A stretch of DNA of 64,000 nucleotides from Collinsella sp. (GCA_019419455.1 DXZW01000014.1:49074-113073), one strand, 5' to 3'. Positions 34,919 to 43,811 are shown, counted from the first letter of the stretch. Translations and numbers: made by a program. Notes: a model not told the origin generated them from the letters alone.

Positions 34919-35336
34919 GTCCCAACAACAGCCGATGCGGCCACCGACACCTTTTGAACGCCTAGCAGACCCCGAGGGAAGACGTCGCTCCGCCGACCCA
35001 AAGCTCACTGCCAACGGTGCCGTGCGCGCCAACCGCGCCGCACAGTTTATGCCCTTTGCCGCCCTCACGGGATACTACGAACTCGTGCGCAAGCAGGAAA
35101 TCACCGTCGAGCCAAAACGTGAGCTCACGGAAGAAAAAGCCCTCGTACTTTCTAAAAAGCTCGAGGGTCTCAAACGTGGCGACTTGGTTCGTGTCACCTA
35201 TTACGATACGTACGGCTATCGCTCCCGCACCGGCATCCTCGACGAGGTACTCCCTGCCTTCAAGCTCCTCAAGCTCAAAGACATCGCCATCGACTTCGAC
35301 GACATCCAAGACATCGAACTGCGCGGACGAGCCTAG
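34911..35336 (+). CDS. YolD-like family protein
   Basis: A 141-residue protein with the YolD-like pattern: ANRAAQFMPFAALTGYYELV, PKRELTEEKALVLSKKLEGL, GDLVRVTYYDTYGY, and IAIDFDDIQDIEL. YolD-type proteins are commonly encoded next to UvrX/UmuC-like polymerases and are thought to be functional counterparts of UmuD as polymerase partners. The start GTG 34911 follows GGAGG and overlaps the polymerase stop, so translation is coupled. Confidence 0.85.
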   Translation: MPKSQQQPMRPPTPFERLADPEGRRRSADPKLTANGAVRANRAAQFMPFAALTGYYELVRKQEITVEPKRELTEEKALVLSKKLEGLKRGDLVRVTYYDTYGYRSRTGILDEVLPAFKLLKLKDIAIDFDDIQDIELRGRA

Positions 35337-35362
35337 CCAAGGAAGCGCATCCAGGGCGGCGC

Positions 35363-35746
35363 TTACAGCGTCATGACGTAGTAGCCCGCGTCTTTCACGG
35401 CCGTCTCGAGGACACCACGATCAACCGGCTGTTTAGAGCGCACACGTGCCGTGTGATCCGCATACGTCACCGTTGCCCACACGCCATCCAGCGCATTCAG
35501 GGCATTAGCCACGTTCTGAGCGCAGCCGTCACAGCTCATGCCGCCGATGAGCAGCTCATCGCTATAGGGATAGTGCGATGCATCGGTATCCACCACAACA
35601 ACCTTTTTGGTTTTCTTGCCGCTCGTACCATCGCTGCAACAACTCTTCCCGTGTGTCGAAGCGGCAATGCGACGCAGTCCAAAAAACATGCCGACGGCAA
35701 TGACGGCCAGCACGATGAGATTCGCAGGATTGAGCAAGTCGCTCAT
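35363..35746 (-). CDS. Membrane-anchored heavy-metal-associated domain protein
   Basis: A 127-residue protein. Residues about 7-27 are a transmembrane segment (LNPANLIVLAVIAVGMFFGL), then a Cys-Cys pair (GKSCCSDG), a Lys-rich linker, and from about 60 on a heavy-metal-associated domain with the metal site GGMSCDGCAQNVANAL and the typical VTYADHTARVRS strand. The domain resembles copper chaperones of the CopZ type, here tethered to the membrane. No copper ATPase is adjacent. The start ATG 35746 follows AAGGGG. A CsoR-like palindrome lies in its promoter region. Confidence 0.82.
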   Translation of the reverse strand: MSDLLNPANLIVLAVIAVGMFFGLRRIAASTHGKSCCSDGTSGKKTKKVVVVDTDASHYPYSDELLIGGMSCDGCAQNVANALNALDGVWATVTYADHTARVRSKQPVDRGVLETAVKDAGYYVMTL

Positions 35747-35775
35747 GCGTTCCCCTTTCAAGTAGCCCTATCTAG

Positions 35776-35792
35776 ATACCCCCATGGGGTGT
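35776..35792 (-). promoter_or_regulatory. CsoR-like palindrome upstream of the heavy-metal-domain gene
   Basis: ACCCCATGGGGT is a perfect 12-bp palindrome inside ATACCCCCATGGGGTGT, 30 nt before the start codon. GC-rich C-tract/G-tract palindromes of this form are typical operators of the copper sensor CsoR. No csoR gene is in the window. Confidence 0.5.
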
Positions 35793-35854
35793 CCCCATCT
35801 TAACCCAAAATCATGTCGGTTCTGTCAATTAGTTTCCCTATTCAAACTTTTTTG

Positions 35855-35897
35855 TTGACCAAGGCTTACTTTCGTATATAGGTTTTCCTAGGCTAAC
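35855..35897 (+). promoter_or_regulatory. Predicted promoter with overlapping palindrome before DUF3793-flavodoxin
   Basis: TTGACC (35855-35860) and TATAGG (35877-35882) are 16 nt apart. Directly after the -10 box lies GTTTTCCTAGGCTAAC (35882-35897), a 12-of-16 palindrome centred on CCTAGG. It resembles a DtxR/IdeR-type iron-regulator site only partly; position and symmetry suggest a repressor site. Confidence 0.45.
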
Positions 35898-35921
35898 AAG
35901 TGAGTGCTCGAAAGGGGCAAC

Positions 35922-36627
35922 GTGACTCGAACCATTGACATCCCAACATACCAAACGGCTGTCGTGCGCAACTGCTTCCCCTACGCTCGCAGGTATCAAG
36001 CCGGCTTCGCTCTTTACCTATCCCGGCGTTTACGCCAACCAAAACGGAAAACCCGGCGTCGCTAAAATCGAAGAGCGACGCTCTCGTCTGCTCGCCGTCA
36101 TAGCCCAATGCAACCGCGAGCTCCAGCCGCTCGGGATCCATATGAGCGTTTTGGTCTGGCGCCCCTGCGGAGCGCTCATCTATGTGTACCGCCCTGCGGA
36201 CCTTATGCGATATCTCTCCGATCCCCGCGCCGCGACGGCGCTTGTCGCCGAAGGCTACGATGTCCACAACCTGCTCGCATCCCTGGTGCATCTCGCCGCG
36301 CGCATCACGCTGGCAAGCAGCAATGCCGCAGAAAGCGCCTATGACGGCAGTGTCTGCGCACTCGCGCGAAATAGGCACTGCGATACGGGGTGCATGTGCG
36401 AGTTCCCCCACGAAATTGGCTATTTTTTGGGCTATCCCTACGAAGATGTCCATCAGTTTATCGTCCAGCACGGCGAAAACTATAAGGTCTTTGGCGCCTG
36501 GAAGGTATACACAAACGTTGAGCAGGCGCTCACGACCTTCGATTCCTATCGCGCATGCACGCAATACCTTACCTACATCTATCAACAGGGCTGCACCCTG
36601 GGACAACTTGTCCAGGCAACCCGATAG
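35922..36627 (+). CDS. DUF3793 family protein with an apparent one-base frameshift near the N-terminus
   Basis: Most of the protein reads in the frame that is open from TTG 35935 to TAG 36627: SPTLAGIKPASLFTY, LVWRPCGALIYVYRPADLM, FPHEIGYFLGYPYEDVHQF and FGAWKVYTNVEQALTTF, all DUF3793 hallmarks. The proper start signal, AAAGGGG before GTG 35922, lies in another frame (VTRTIDIPTYQTAVVRNC). That frame would join SPTLAGIKP exactly if one T at 35976-35977 were absent. Either the gene is frameshifted, the sequence has an error, or translation begins at TTG 35935 with a poorly placed ribosome binding site. DUF3793 genes often accompany flavodoxin, as here. Function unknown. Confidence 0.7.
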
Positions 36628-36673
36628 AGCATACAAAACGCAGCCACACGCCGCACAACCGAAAGGAAAACAT

Positions 36674-37093
36674 ATGAGCAAGATCGCCGTCGTCTACTGG
36701 AGCGGCACGGGCAACACCGAGGCCATGGCAAACCTCGTCGCCGAAGGCGCCACGTCCGTGGGCGCCGAGACTGAGGTCATCCCCTGCGCCGACTTCTCTG
36801 CCGACAAGGCCGCCGAATATGATGCCTTCGCCTTCGGCTGCCCAGCCATGGGCTCCGAGGAACTCGAGTACGATGAGTTCCAGCCGATGTGGGATGAGGT
36901 CAAGGAGACTCTCGGCGACAAGAAGGTCGTCCTCTTTGGCTCCTATTCGTGGGCCGAGGGCGAGTGGATGGACAACTGGAAGGCCGACGCCGACGAGGCC
37001 GGCGTCAACGTCGTGGACTCCACCATCTGCTACGACGCGCCCGACGACGAGGGCGAGACCGCTTGCAAGGCCCTCGGAGCCGAGCTCGCGTAA
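36674..37093 (+). CDS. Flavodoxin
   Basis: A 139-residue short-chain flavodoxin that carries electrons by FMN. Seen: the FMN phosphate loop VVYWSGTGNTEAMANLV, the FMN-stacking loop FGCPAMGSEELEY, and GSYSWAEGEWMDNW. The ATG 36674 start follows GAAAGGA. It lies 46 nt after the DUF3793 gene, under the same promoter, with a strong terminator afterwards. Flavodoxins commonly replace ferredoxin under iron limitation, consistent with the iron-regulator-like site upstream. Confidence 0.9.
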   Translation: MSKIAVVYWSGTGNTEAMANLVAEGATSVGAETEVIPCADFSADKAAEYDAFAFGCPAMGSEELEYDEFQPMWDEVKETLGDKKVVLFGSYSWAEGEWMDNWKADADEAGVNVVDSTICYDAPDDEGETACKALGAELA

Positions 37094-37143
37094 CGAACCC
37101 AGGGCCTCCAAGAGAGCCTGCATCAAAGCGCATCCCCATCCCT

Positions 37144-37187
37144 ACAAAAGAGCGGGGCTGGATTCAAGTCCAGCCCCGCTCTTTTGT
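37144..37187. terminator. Strong bidirectional terminator
   Basis: AAAAGAGCGGGGCTGGA pairs perfectly with TCCAGCCCCGCTCTTTT around a 6-nt loop. It separates the plus-strand flavodoxin gene from the minus-strand ABC transporter. Confidence 0.9.
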
Positions 37188-37208
37188 AACGGCAGTTACA
37201 TCAACCGG

Positions 37209-37961
<753 letters not shown>

Positions 37962-37973
37962 GATAGGACCTCC

Positions 37974-39335
37974 TTACAGACCGGCGATGTGATCGGCGGG
38001 CGTCGCGACGACCTGTCCGGCGCTCTTGGCGGGACGCTTCTTCTTAGTTTCGGCCGTGCCCAAAAGCCTCGCCTCAAGGCCGCTCACCAAGCGAGCGAGC
38101 GGCAGGGTGATGACCAGATAGAACAGGGCGGCAACCACGTACGGTGTAATAGAGCCCGTCGTGGCCACGATGGTGCGGGCGTTCATGACGATCTCGACCA
38201 CGCCCACGGCCGCGAGCAGCGACGTATCCTTGTAAAGCAGGATGAACTCACTGGTCAACGTTGGCAGGACATTGCGGAACGTCTGCGGAATCATAACGTA
38301 GAGCAGTGTCTGGAAGGCGTTCATGCCCAGCGAGCGCGCAGCCTCGTTCTGGCTCTTGGGGATCGACTGAATACCGGCACGGAAGATCTCGCACAGGTAG
38401 GCGGACGAGTTCATGGCCATGACGATGACGCCCAGCACATAGTCGTCAACCTTGACGCCGGCCAGCGGCAGGCCAAAGAACGCGATGTAGATCTGCAGGA
38501 ACGCCGGCGTACCGCGAATGATATTCACATAGATACCGGCAAGGCAACGCAGGATGCGCGACTTGGAGATGCGCATGAGCGACAGGGCGAAACCAAAGGG
38601 AATTGCCAGCGGAAACGCCACGAGCACGATCGAGAGCGACATGAGGAAGCCTTTGAAGACGATCGGCAGGCTCTGGACCAAAATGACCGGGTTCAGGAAC
38701 AGGCGAAGGAACATGTTGGAATTCCATGCCTCGACCCACGGCTGCTCCTTAAGGTCGGCCAGGAAGTTATCGAATGCCGTCACGCCCTTGATCTCCACCG
38801 ACGGAATCTTGGAGATCTTCTTGGTCGAACCATCGGCCAAAGTGTAGGTGCCGCTAAAGGCCTCGTCGCCGCCCTCGACGGGGAAGGCCACGCCGTAAAC
38901 CTCAACGCGGAAATAACCGCCGGCAGGCGCCGTCTCGCCAAAGTCAATCTTGAGCGTCTGGCCGTCAGCCTTGCACGTGGGTTTCATGGGCGTACGGTCC
39001 ATAAGGTCATCGCCCGAGAGCATCGTCAGACGCGTGTCGTCCGCACCAAAGGTCGTGCCATCGACAAACGTCAGCGAAAGACCGCTCAGTTCCTCATCGG
39101 CATCGGCCTGGACCTCCCAAGTGATACGAGTCTCGGTGCCACCGACCACGTCGCTACCCGAACCGGTATTGGGTCGGGCGGTAATCTTTGCGGTCTCAAG
39201 TGCCTGAGCAGTCGAGGGCACGCAGGCCCCCGCGCATACCAGGGCGAGCGCCACAGCCAGGGCACAGGCCAGCTTTTGGAGCATCGAGGGCAGTGGATGG
39301 CTCTTGCCCATGGCTCCTTGGTTCAATCGAGACAA
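37974..39335 (-). CDS. Amino-acid ABC permease fused to an exported N-terminal domain
   Basis: A 453-residue protein. Residues about 18-45 are a signal-like hydrophobic stretch (LACALAVALALVCAGACVPS). Residues about 46-195 are an extracytoplasmic beta-rich domain with many Thr/Asp (TWEVQADADEELSGLSLTF and on). From about 205 a His/Glu/Gln-type permease follows: LSIVLVAFPLAIPFGFALSL, VNIIRGTPAFLQIYIAFFGL, the EAA loop EAARSLGMNAFQTLLYVMIPQTFR. Standard permeases of this family have only about 220 residues, so the N-terminal half is an addition. The start TTG 39335 follows AGGAG at 5 nt; ATG 39311 is an alternative. Confidence 0.85.
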   Translation of the reverse strand: MSRLNQGAMGKSHPLPSMLQKLACALAVALALVCAGACVPSTAQALETAKITARPNTGSGSDVVGGTETRITWEVQADADEELSGLSLTFVDGTTFGADDTRLTMLSGDDLMDRTPMKPTCKADGQTLKIDFGETAPAGGYFRVEVYGVAFPVEGGDEAFSGTYTLADGSTKKISKIPSVEIKGVTAFDNFLADLKEQPWVEAWNSNMFLRLFLNPVILVQSLPIVFKGFLMSLSIVLVAFPLAIPFGFALSLMRISKSRILRCLAGIYVNIIRGTPAFLQIYIAFFGLPLAGVKVDDYVLGVIVMAMNSSAYLCEIFRAGIQSIPKSQNEAARSLGMNAFQTLLYVMIPQTFRNVLPTLTSEFILLYKDTSLLAAVGVVEIVMNARTIVATTGSITPYVVAALFYLVITLPLARLVSGLEARLLGTAETKKKRPAKSAGQVVATPADHIAGL

Positions 39336-39398
39336 GGTGGCTCCTAACGTTTAAGTTGCCGACATAACGGGGCGGGATGACGCCCATTCAAGAAACGC

Positions 39399-39431
39399 AA
39401 AGGCCCTCTCCGCCAAAACGGAAAGGGCCCG
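39399..39431 (-). terminator. Hairpin between the binding-protein gene and the permease gene
   Basis: GGGCCCTTTCCG pairs with CGGAGAGGGCC on the minus strand, followed by TTTGC, 20 nt after the binding-protein stop. As usual for binding-protein operons it may be a partial terminator or an mRNA-stabilising element. Confidence 0.7.
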
Positions 39432-39451
39432 CGTGCAATCAAGTAGCTATT

Positions 39452-40312
39452 TTACTTGATGTTGTACTTAGCCATAAGGGCGTCAACGGTACCGTCATCG
39501 GTCAGGTCCTTGATGGCCTGGTTGACGTCGTCCTTGAGCTTAGTGTTGCCCTGGTTGATGGCGATGGCGTACTCCTCGCCGGTGCTGATCTGCTTGATGG
39601 TCTGGCAGGTGTTGAACTGCTCGGCGGTCAGCTGGCTGGCGACGGAGCGGTTGGTCACCACGGCGTCACCCTTATCGGACTGTAGGGCGCTGAAGCACTC
39701 GGTAGCGTCCTTATAGGGAACGATCTTGGCCTTGGGGAAGTTCTCCTGAGCAAAGGCCTCGGCGGTCGAACCGGACTGAACGATGATCGTGGCGTCGGCA
39801 TTGTTGAGCTTCTCGCTGTAGTTATCGGCCGTAATGTCGGTGTTATCGACCTTGGTCACGATAGCCTGATCGTCCATGTAGTAGGAATCGGAGAAAGTAA
39901 CTTCCTTCTCACGCTCGGGAGTGTCGGTGATAGCCGCGATAGCGACGTCGTACTTGGCGCCCGAAGCAACGCCGGGGACGAGCGTGTCGAAGTCGTTGTT
40001 GACGTACTCGACATCCAGACCCAACTTGTCACCGATAGCCTTGATGAGTTCAAGGTCAAAGCCCTGGTAGTCGCCGTTGTCATCCTTGTACTCAAACGGC
40101 GCGTACTCGGCAGAGGTGCCGACGGTGAGCGTACCGTCCTTGACGAGCGCGTACTCCTTGGAGCCGTCGACCTTCTCGACCTTAGCGTCGTCAGAGCTGC
40201 TGGAACCGGCATCGGAACCAGAGGTGGCGTTGGACGAGCCGCAGCCCGTCAGTGCGAGGGCGAGCGCCATGGCGCCCGTGGCTGCAAACGCGCCAAGCTT
40301 CTTGAGCTTCAT
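39452..40312 (-). CDS. Amino-acid ABC transporter substrate-binding lipoprotein
   Basis: A 286-residue periplasmic-binding-type-2 lipoprotein. Signal peptide with lipobox LALTGC near residue 24, a Ser/Asp-rich linker, then LTVGTSAEYAPFEYKDDNGDYQGFDLELI (read in parts), TDTPEREKEVTFSDSYY, and VQSGSTAEAF. This is the family 3 extracellular solute-binding protein for polar amino acids. It is the first gene of the transporter operon, with ATG 40312 behind GGAAGGAG. Confidence 0.92.
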   Translation of the reverse strand: MKLKKLGAFAATGAMALALALTGCGSSNATSGSDAGSSSSDDAKVEKVDGSKEYALVKDGTLTVGTSAEYAPFEYKDDNGDYQGFDLELIKAIGDKLGLDVEYVNNDFDTLVPGVASGAKYDVAIAAITDTPEREKEVTFSDSYYMDDQAIVTKVDNTDITADNYSEKLNNADATIIVQSGSTAEAFAQENFPKAKIVPYKDATECFSALQSDKGDAVVTNRSVASQLTAEQFNTCQTIKQISTGEEYAIAINQGNTKLKDDVNQAIKDLTDDGTVDALMAKYNIK

Positions 40313-40459
40313 AATCAGTCTCCTTCCAGTGACCCCGTTTGATTCAGAGGTCTGCAAAAACTGTTGGCTATTATGCACCCGGAATTACGAATCTGCAATG
40401 AGAAAACTGATTGAAACAAACCCATAACGTGAATGGAATACTCCACTTAGCAACAGTCA

Positions 40460-41326
40460 TTACTGCTGCAATGACCTTAACAGTTTGATTTCAGCTGCAT
40501 AACCTGCAAGTTCGTTCGGCGTCTCCAAAATAAATGGAAGTGCACGCAAGCGGCTATTCGATACAATATTCTGCATAACCTGCATACCGCCGCCAAACTC
40601 TTCACTACCCAGGTAGCCCTTGCCGATGCACTCGTGGCGATCCTTATGGGCGCCGCAGGGGTTCTTGGAGTCATTGATATGCACGGCGCGCAAGCGCTCG
40701 ATACCCACCACGCGGTCGAACTCGTCGAGTACGCCGTCCAGGTCATGGATGATGTCGTAGCCAGCATCGCTCACATGGCAGGTGTCCAAACAAACGCCCA
40801 GCTTATCGGACAGCTCCGGGCACTTGGCGGCAACGCCCTCGATAATGCGCGTCAGCTCTTCAAAGCTACGGCCCACCTCGGTGCCCTTGCCCGCCATGGT
40901 CTCAAGCAATACCGTCGTCTGCTGTCCCTCAAACATCACCTGGCACAGCGTGTCGACAATCATCTGAATGCCGGCGTCTGCCCCCTGTCCCACATGCGCA
41001 CCGGGATGGAAGTTGTAGTAGTTGCCGGGCAGTGCTTCCAGACGCTGCAAATCTTCCGCCATAGCCTCCAAGGCAAACTCGCGCGCTCGCTCCTTAGCGG
41101 AGCAGGGGTTATAGGTATACGGGGCATGCGCCACCAGCGGTCCAAAGTCGTTTTGCGCCATAAGCTCGCGCAGAGCCGCCACGTCATCCATGTCAAGGTC
41201 TTTTGCCTTGCCACCGCGCGGGTTGCGCGTAAAGAACGCAAAGGTATTGGCACCAATGGACAACGCCGTCTCCCCCATTGCCCGATAGCCCTTCGTCGTC
41301 GAAAGATGACATCCGATTGTCAGCAT
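40460..41326 (-). CDS. nfo: Endonuclease IV (AP endonuclease)
   Basis: A 288-residue Nfo enzyme that cleaves abasic sites in base excision repair. The metal ligands of the trinuclear zinc site are visible: NFHPGAHVG, VLLETMAGKG, CLDTCHVSDAGYD, AVHINDSKNPCG, DRHECIGKGYLG and FILETPNE. The length is typical. The gene seems monocistronic and is preceded by a repeated hairpin element. Confidence 0.95.
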   Translation of the reverse strand: MLTIGCHLSTTKGYRAMGETALSIGANTFAFFTRNPRGGKAKDLDMDDVAALRELMAQNDFGPLVAHAPYTYNPCSAKERAREFALEAMAEDLQRLEALPGNYYNFHPGAHVGQGADAGIQMIVDTLCQVMFEGQQTTVLLETMAGKGTEVGRSFEELTRIIEGVAAKCPELSDKLGVCLDTCHVSDAGYDIIHDLDGVLDEFDRVVGIERLRAVHINDSKNPCGAHKDRHECIGKGYLGSEEFGGGMQVMQNIVSNSRLRALPFILETPNELAGYAAEIKLLRSLQQ

Positions 41327-41334
41327 CTCCAGCT

Positions 41335-41422
41335 CCCCCTCATCAGTTGCGGTGAAATACGGTCTATTGGTGCCCTATTTTGGCGCAAACAGACCGTATT
41401 CCACCGCAAGTTATAAAAGGGG
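41335..41422. repeat. Hairpin element copy A
   Basis: TTGCGGTGAAATACGGTCT at 41347 onward pairs with AGACCGTATTCCACCGCAA ending at 41409 (one mismatch). The outer part TTGCGGTGAAATA / TATTCCACCGCAAGTTATAAAAGGG-type flank is shared with copy B; the inner arm differs but stays paired. It lies upstream of the nfo start. Confidence 0.8.
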
Positions 41423-41492
41423 CATCAGAGATGTGGGCCGCCAGGCACCACGGGCGCCGGCGTCATGATCCCCTACGTGTCAGCGCCAAGTC

Positions 41493-42512
41493 CTAGAGGG
41501 CTAGACGAATCGCATCGATGATGTGTGCACAGCGCTGCGTGGCGGCAAGGGGCATGACGGGGCTCTCGAGTTTCCCCGCCCGGATGAGCTGGGTCGCATG
41601 CTGGATTTCGCCGTAGAAATCATCGATCTCAAACGGGGCATTTATTTCGAGCGTTCGACCGTCGGAATACTTCACATGGGCGAGCTCGGGGCGATGGAGA
41701 CGCTCGATTTCCAACGAGCCTCGCTCACAGACAATCGTTAAGCGGCTTTCATATGTTGCTTTGCCGTCGCACACCATATGAATGGGTATACCGCCGACGC
41801 TCATACGGATCTCGTCGGCCCAATCGACGCGGCCGCCTGATACGTCACGCCAGCGAACTTCACGGGATGAAACCTCGCACGCGCCCGCGAGCAAATCCTC
41901 AAACCAACCGACCGCATAGCAGCCCATGTCATATAGACAGCCGCCCTGCAACGAATCAAGCAGATAGCCCGAAGGAGGCTCGCCGTAATCGAGCTTTTGC
42001 ACGCTTTCAATCGAGACAATACGGCCAAGCTCACCCGACGCAAGCAAGTCCTTCACGCGAGTGCGCATCGGGCAAAACCGATTCTTCATCGCCTCCATAA
42101 ACAGCACGCCGCGCTCACGAGAGGTGGAGGCAATCGAGAGAGCCTCTTCCTCACTCAAAACGGCCGGCTTTTCGCACAGCACGGCCTTTCCCGCGCGCAG
42201 TGCCCGACAGACCCAATGCGCATGCATGCCATGTGGAAGAGCCAAGTAGATTGCGTCGACATCGGGGTCGGCAATCAGCGCATCATAAGCCACATCGCCG
42301 CTATCGTCAGCCGTGGCATAACTGTGCGCGGCATCAATCGAAAACGCCCTGCAAAACTCCTCAACATGCGAAGGAGTGCGGCCGGCGGCAGCCACAAGCC
42401 GTGCCCCGTCCACCTCCTTGAGCGACGATGCAAATCGATGCGAAATGTGTCCAGCGCCCAAAACGCCCCAACAAACCTCACGCAAATCATCACATGAATC
42501 CCGATGACCCAC
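41493..42512 (-). CDS. Gfo/Idh/MocA-family oxidoreductase
   Basis: A 339-residue NAD(P)-dependent oxidoreductase. Seen: Rossmann motif WGVLGAGHISHRFASSL near the N-terminus, IYLALPHGMHAHWVCRAL, the EKP motif AVLCEKPAVLSEEEAL, and the C-terminal alpha/beta domain with GGCLYDMGCYAVG. Substrates in this family are mostly sugars or cyclitols. The start is GTG 42512 behind GAAGGGGG; the longer open frame derives from the hairpin repeat upstream and was rejected. Confidence 0.87.
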   Translation of the reverse strand: MGHRDSCDDLREVCWGVLGAGHISHRFASSLKEVDGARLVAAAGRTPSHVEEFCRAFSIDAAHSYATADDSGDVAYDALIADPDVDAIYLALPHGMHAHWVCRALRAGKAVLCEKPAVLSEEEALSIASTSRERGVLFMEAMKNRFCPMRTRVKDLLASGELGRIVSIESVQKLDYGEPPSGYLLDSLQGGCLYDMGCYAVGWFEDLLAGACEVSSREVRWRDVSGGRVDWADEIRMSVGGIPIHMVCDGKATYESRLTIVCERGSLEIERLHRPELAHVKYSDGRTLEINAPFEIDDFYGEIQHATQLIRAGKLESPVMPLAATQRCAHIIDAIRLAL

Positions 42513-42516
42513 GACA

Positions 42517-42606
42517 GCCCCCTTCAGTTGCGGTGAAATAGTTCCTGTTTGGCCCTTATTCTGCCGCAAACAGGAACTATTCCACCGCAAGTTATAAAAG
42601 GGTCAT
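42517..42606. repeat. Hairpin element copy B
   Basis: TTGCGGTGAAATAGTTCCTG at 42528 onward pairs with CAGGAACTATTCCACCGCAA ending at 42590 (one mismatch; stem extends to 24 bp). The same outer arms and 3' flank as copy A, with a different but complementary inner arm. Located between the aldo/keto reductase stop and the oxidoreductase start. Confidence 0.8.
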
Positions 42607-43811
42607 GAGGAGCGCGCTATGCGGAAGGCTTTAAGCGCGGCCGTTACGGGGCCAGGTTGGAAACGTCGGCGCACATCGTCGAGACGCTCGGGAATATCGA
42701 TGTGTTGCGGGCAGTGACGCGCGCATTTGCCGCATTTAACGCAGTTGCTCACCAACTTGGGCTCGCTCGTCCGCACCGCGCTCGCCGTAAAATACTGCGA
42801 TAGACCCGTAAACCAGCTGTGCGCATAGCTTGCATTGTAGGCGGCAAAACACCCAGGGATATTGATGCCTTTGGGACACGGCATGCAGTAGCCGCATCCC
42901 GTACAAGGCACGCGATTCGATTTTTCAAATTCCGTCAGCACGCGCGCAATGGTATCGAGCTGAGCGCCCGTCATCGAATCCGGCAGGGCTCGGTCGGCCA
43001 GCGCCGCGTTCTCATCCACTTGCGCGGTATCGGTCATGCCCGAAAGCAGCATCGTGACCTGAGGATGGTTCCACACCCACGAAAGCCCCCAGGCGGCAGG
43101 AGTGCGCAGGCGCGGGTCATAGGCGCCATCGAGCACGGCGCGGGCCCGCGGCGGCAGCTTGCCCGCCAAACGCCCGCCCAACAGCGGCTCCATCACAAAC
43201 ACCGCGAGCCCGCGATCCGCAGCCTCCATGAGCCCCGCCGTTCCCGCCTGATATCGCTCTCCAGCGTAGTTGTACTGGATCTGGCAAAAATCCCAGTCAT
43301 ACGCGTCAAGCATCGTGAGGAAGTCCGCCGCACTGCCGTGGTACGAAAAACCTATCTGGCGAATACGCCCCGCAGCCTTTTGGTGCGCAATCCAGTCCTC
43401 GATGCCCAACGCCACCACGCGCTCCCACTGGGCGGGCGAGGTGATGTTGTGCATAAGGTAGTAGTCGATATGGTCGGTCCGCAAACGGTGCAGCTGCTCG
43501 TCAAAAAAGCGGTCGAAATCCTCCGCACATTTGCACGAAGCGTGCGGCAACTTTGTCGCCAGCAACACCCGGTCACGCAGCTCCAGGCGCCCAAGCGAGG
43601 CGCCCACGCACGCCTCGTTACCGGGATAGAGATAGGCGGTGTCCAGATAATTAATCCCCTGCTCCACCGCGCGGGAAATGATGGCATCGGCCGTCTTCGC
43701 ATCGGGGTGCCCCGGCGCACCGGGAAATCTCATGCAGCCCAGACCCAGAGAGGATATTCGGTTACCACTTTTGGGGTCAACGCGGTATTGCACAGACCCT
43801 CCCTTCGCCAT
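42603..43811 (-). CDS. Aldo/keto reductase with C-terminal 4Fe-4S domain
   Basis: A 402-residue protein. Residues about 1-290 are an aldo/keto reductase barrel (ISSLGLGCMRFPG, the catalytic region NYLDTAYLYPGNE, HIDYYLMHNI, IRQIGFSYHG, FCQIQYNYAG). Residues about 310-402 carry two ferredoxin-like clusters, CTGCGYCMPCPKGINIP and CVKCGKCARHCPQ. This architecture is common in anaerobes; the substrate is unknown. The start ATG 43811 is preceded only by a weak GGGG site. Downstream lies hairpin copy B and the oxidoreductase gene. Confidence 0.88.
   Translation of the reverse strand: MAKGGSVQYRVDPKSGNRISSLGLGCMRFPGAPGHPDAKTADAIISRAVEQGINYLDTAYLYPGNEACVGASLGRLELRDRVLLATKLPHASCKCAEDFDRFFDEQLHRLRTDHIDYYLMHNITSPAQWERVVALGIEDWIAHQKAAGRIRQIGFSYHGSAADFLTMLDAYDWDFCQIQYNYAGERYQAGTAGLMEAADRGLAVFVMEPLLGGRLAGKLPPRARAVLDGAYDPRLRTPAAWGLSWVWNHPQVTMLLSGMTDTAQVDENAALADRALPDSMTGAQLDTIARVLTEFEKSNRVPCTGCGYCMPCPKGINIPGCFAAYNASYAHSWFTGLSQYFTASAVRTSEPKLVSNCVKCGKCARHCPQHIDIPERLDDVRRRFQPGPVTAALKAFRIARSS

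Noticed and set aside
42513..42590. Extended N-terminus of the oxidoreductase gene starting at 42590
   Set aside because: This part comes from hairpin element B; the GTG at 42512 has a good ribosome binding site and begins close to the Rossmann motif.
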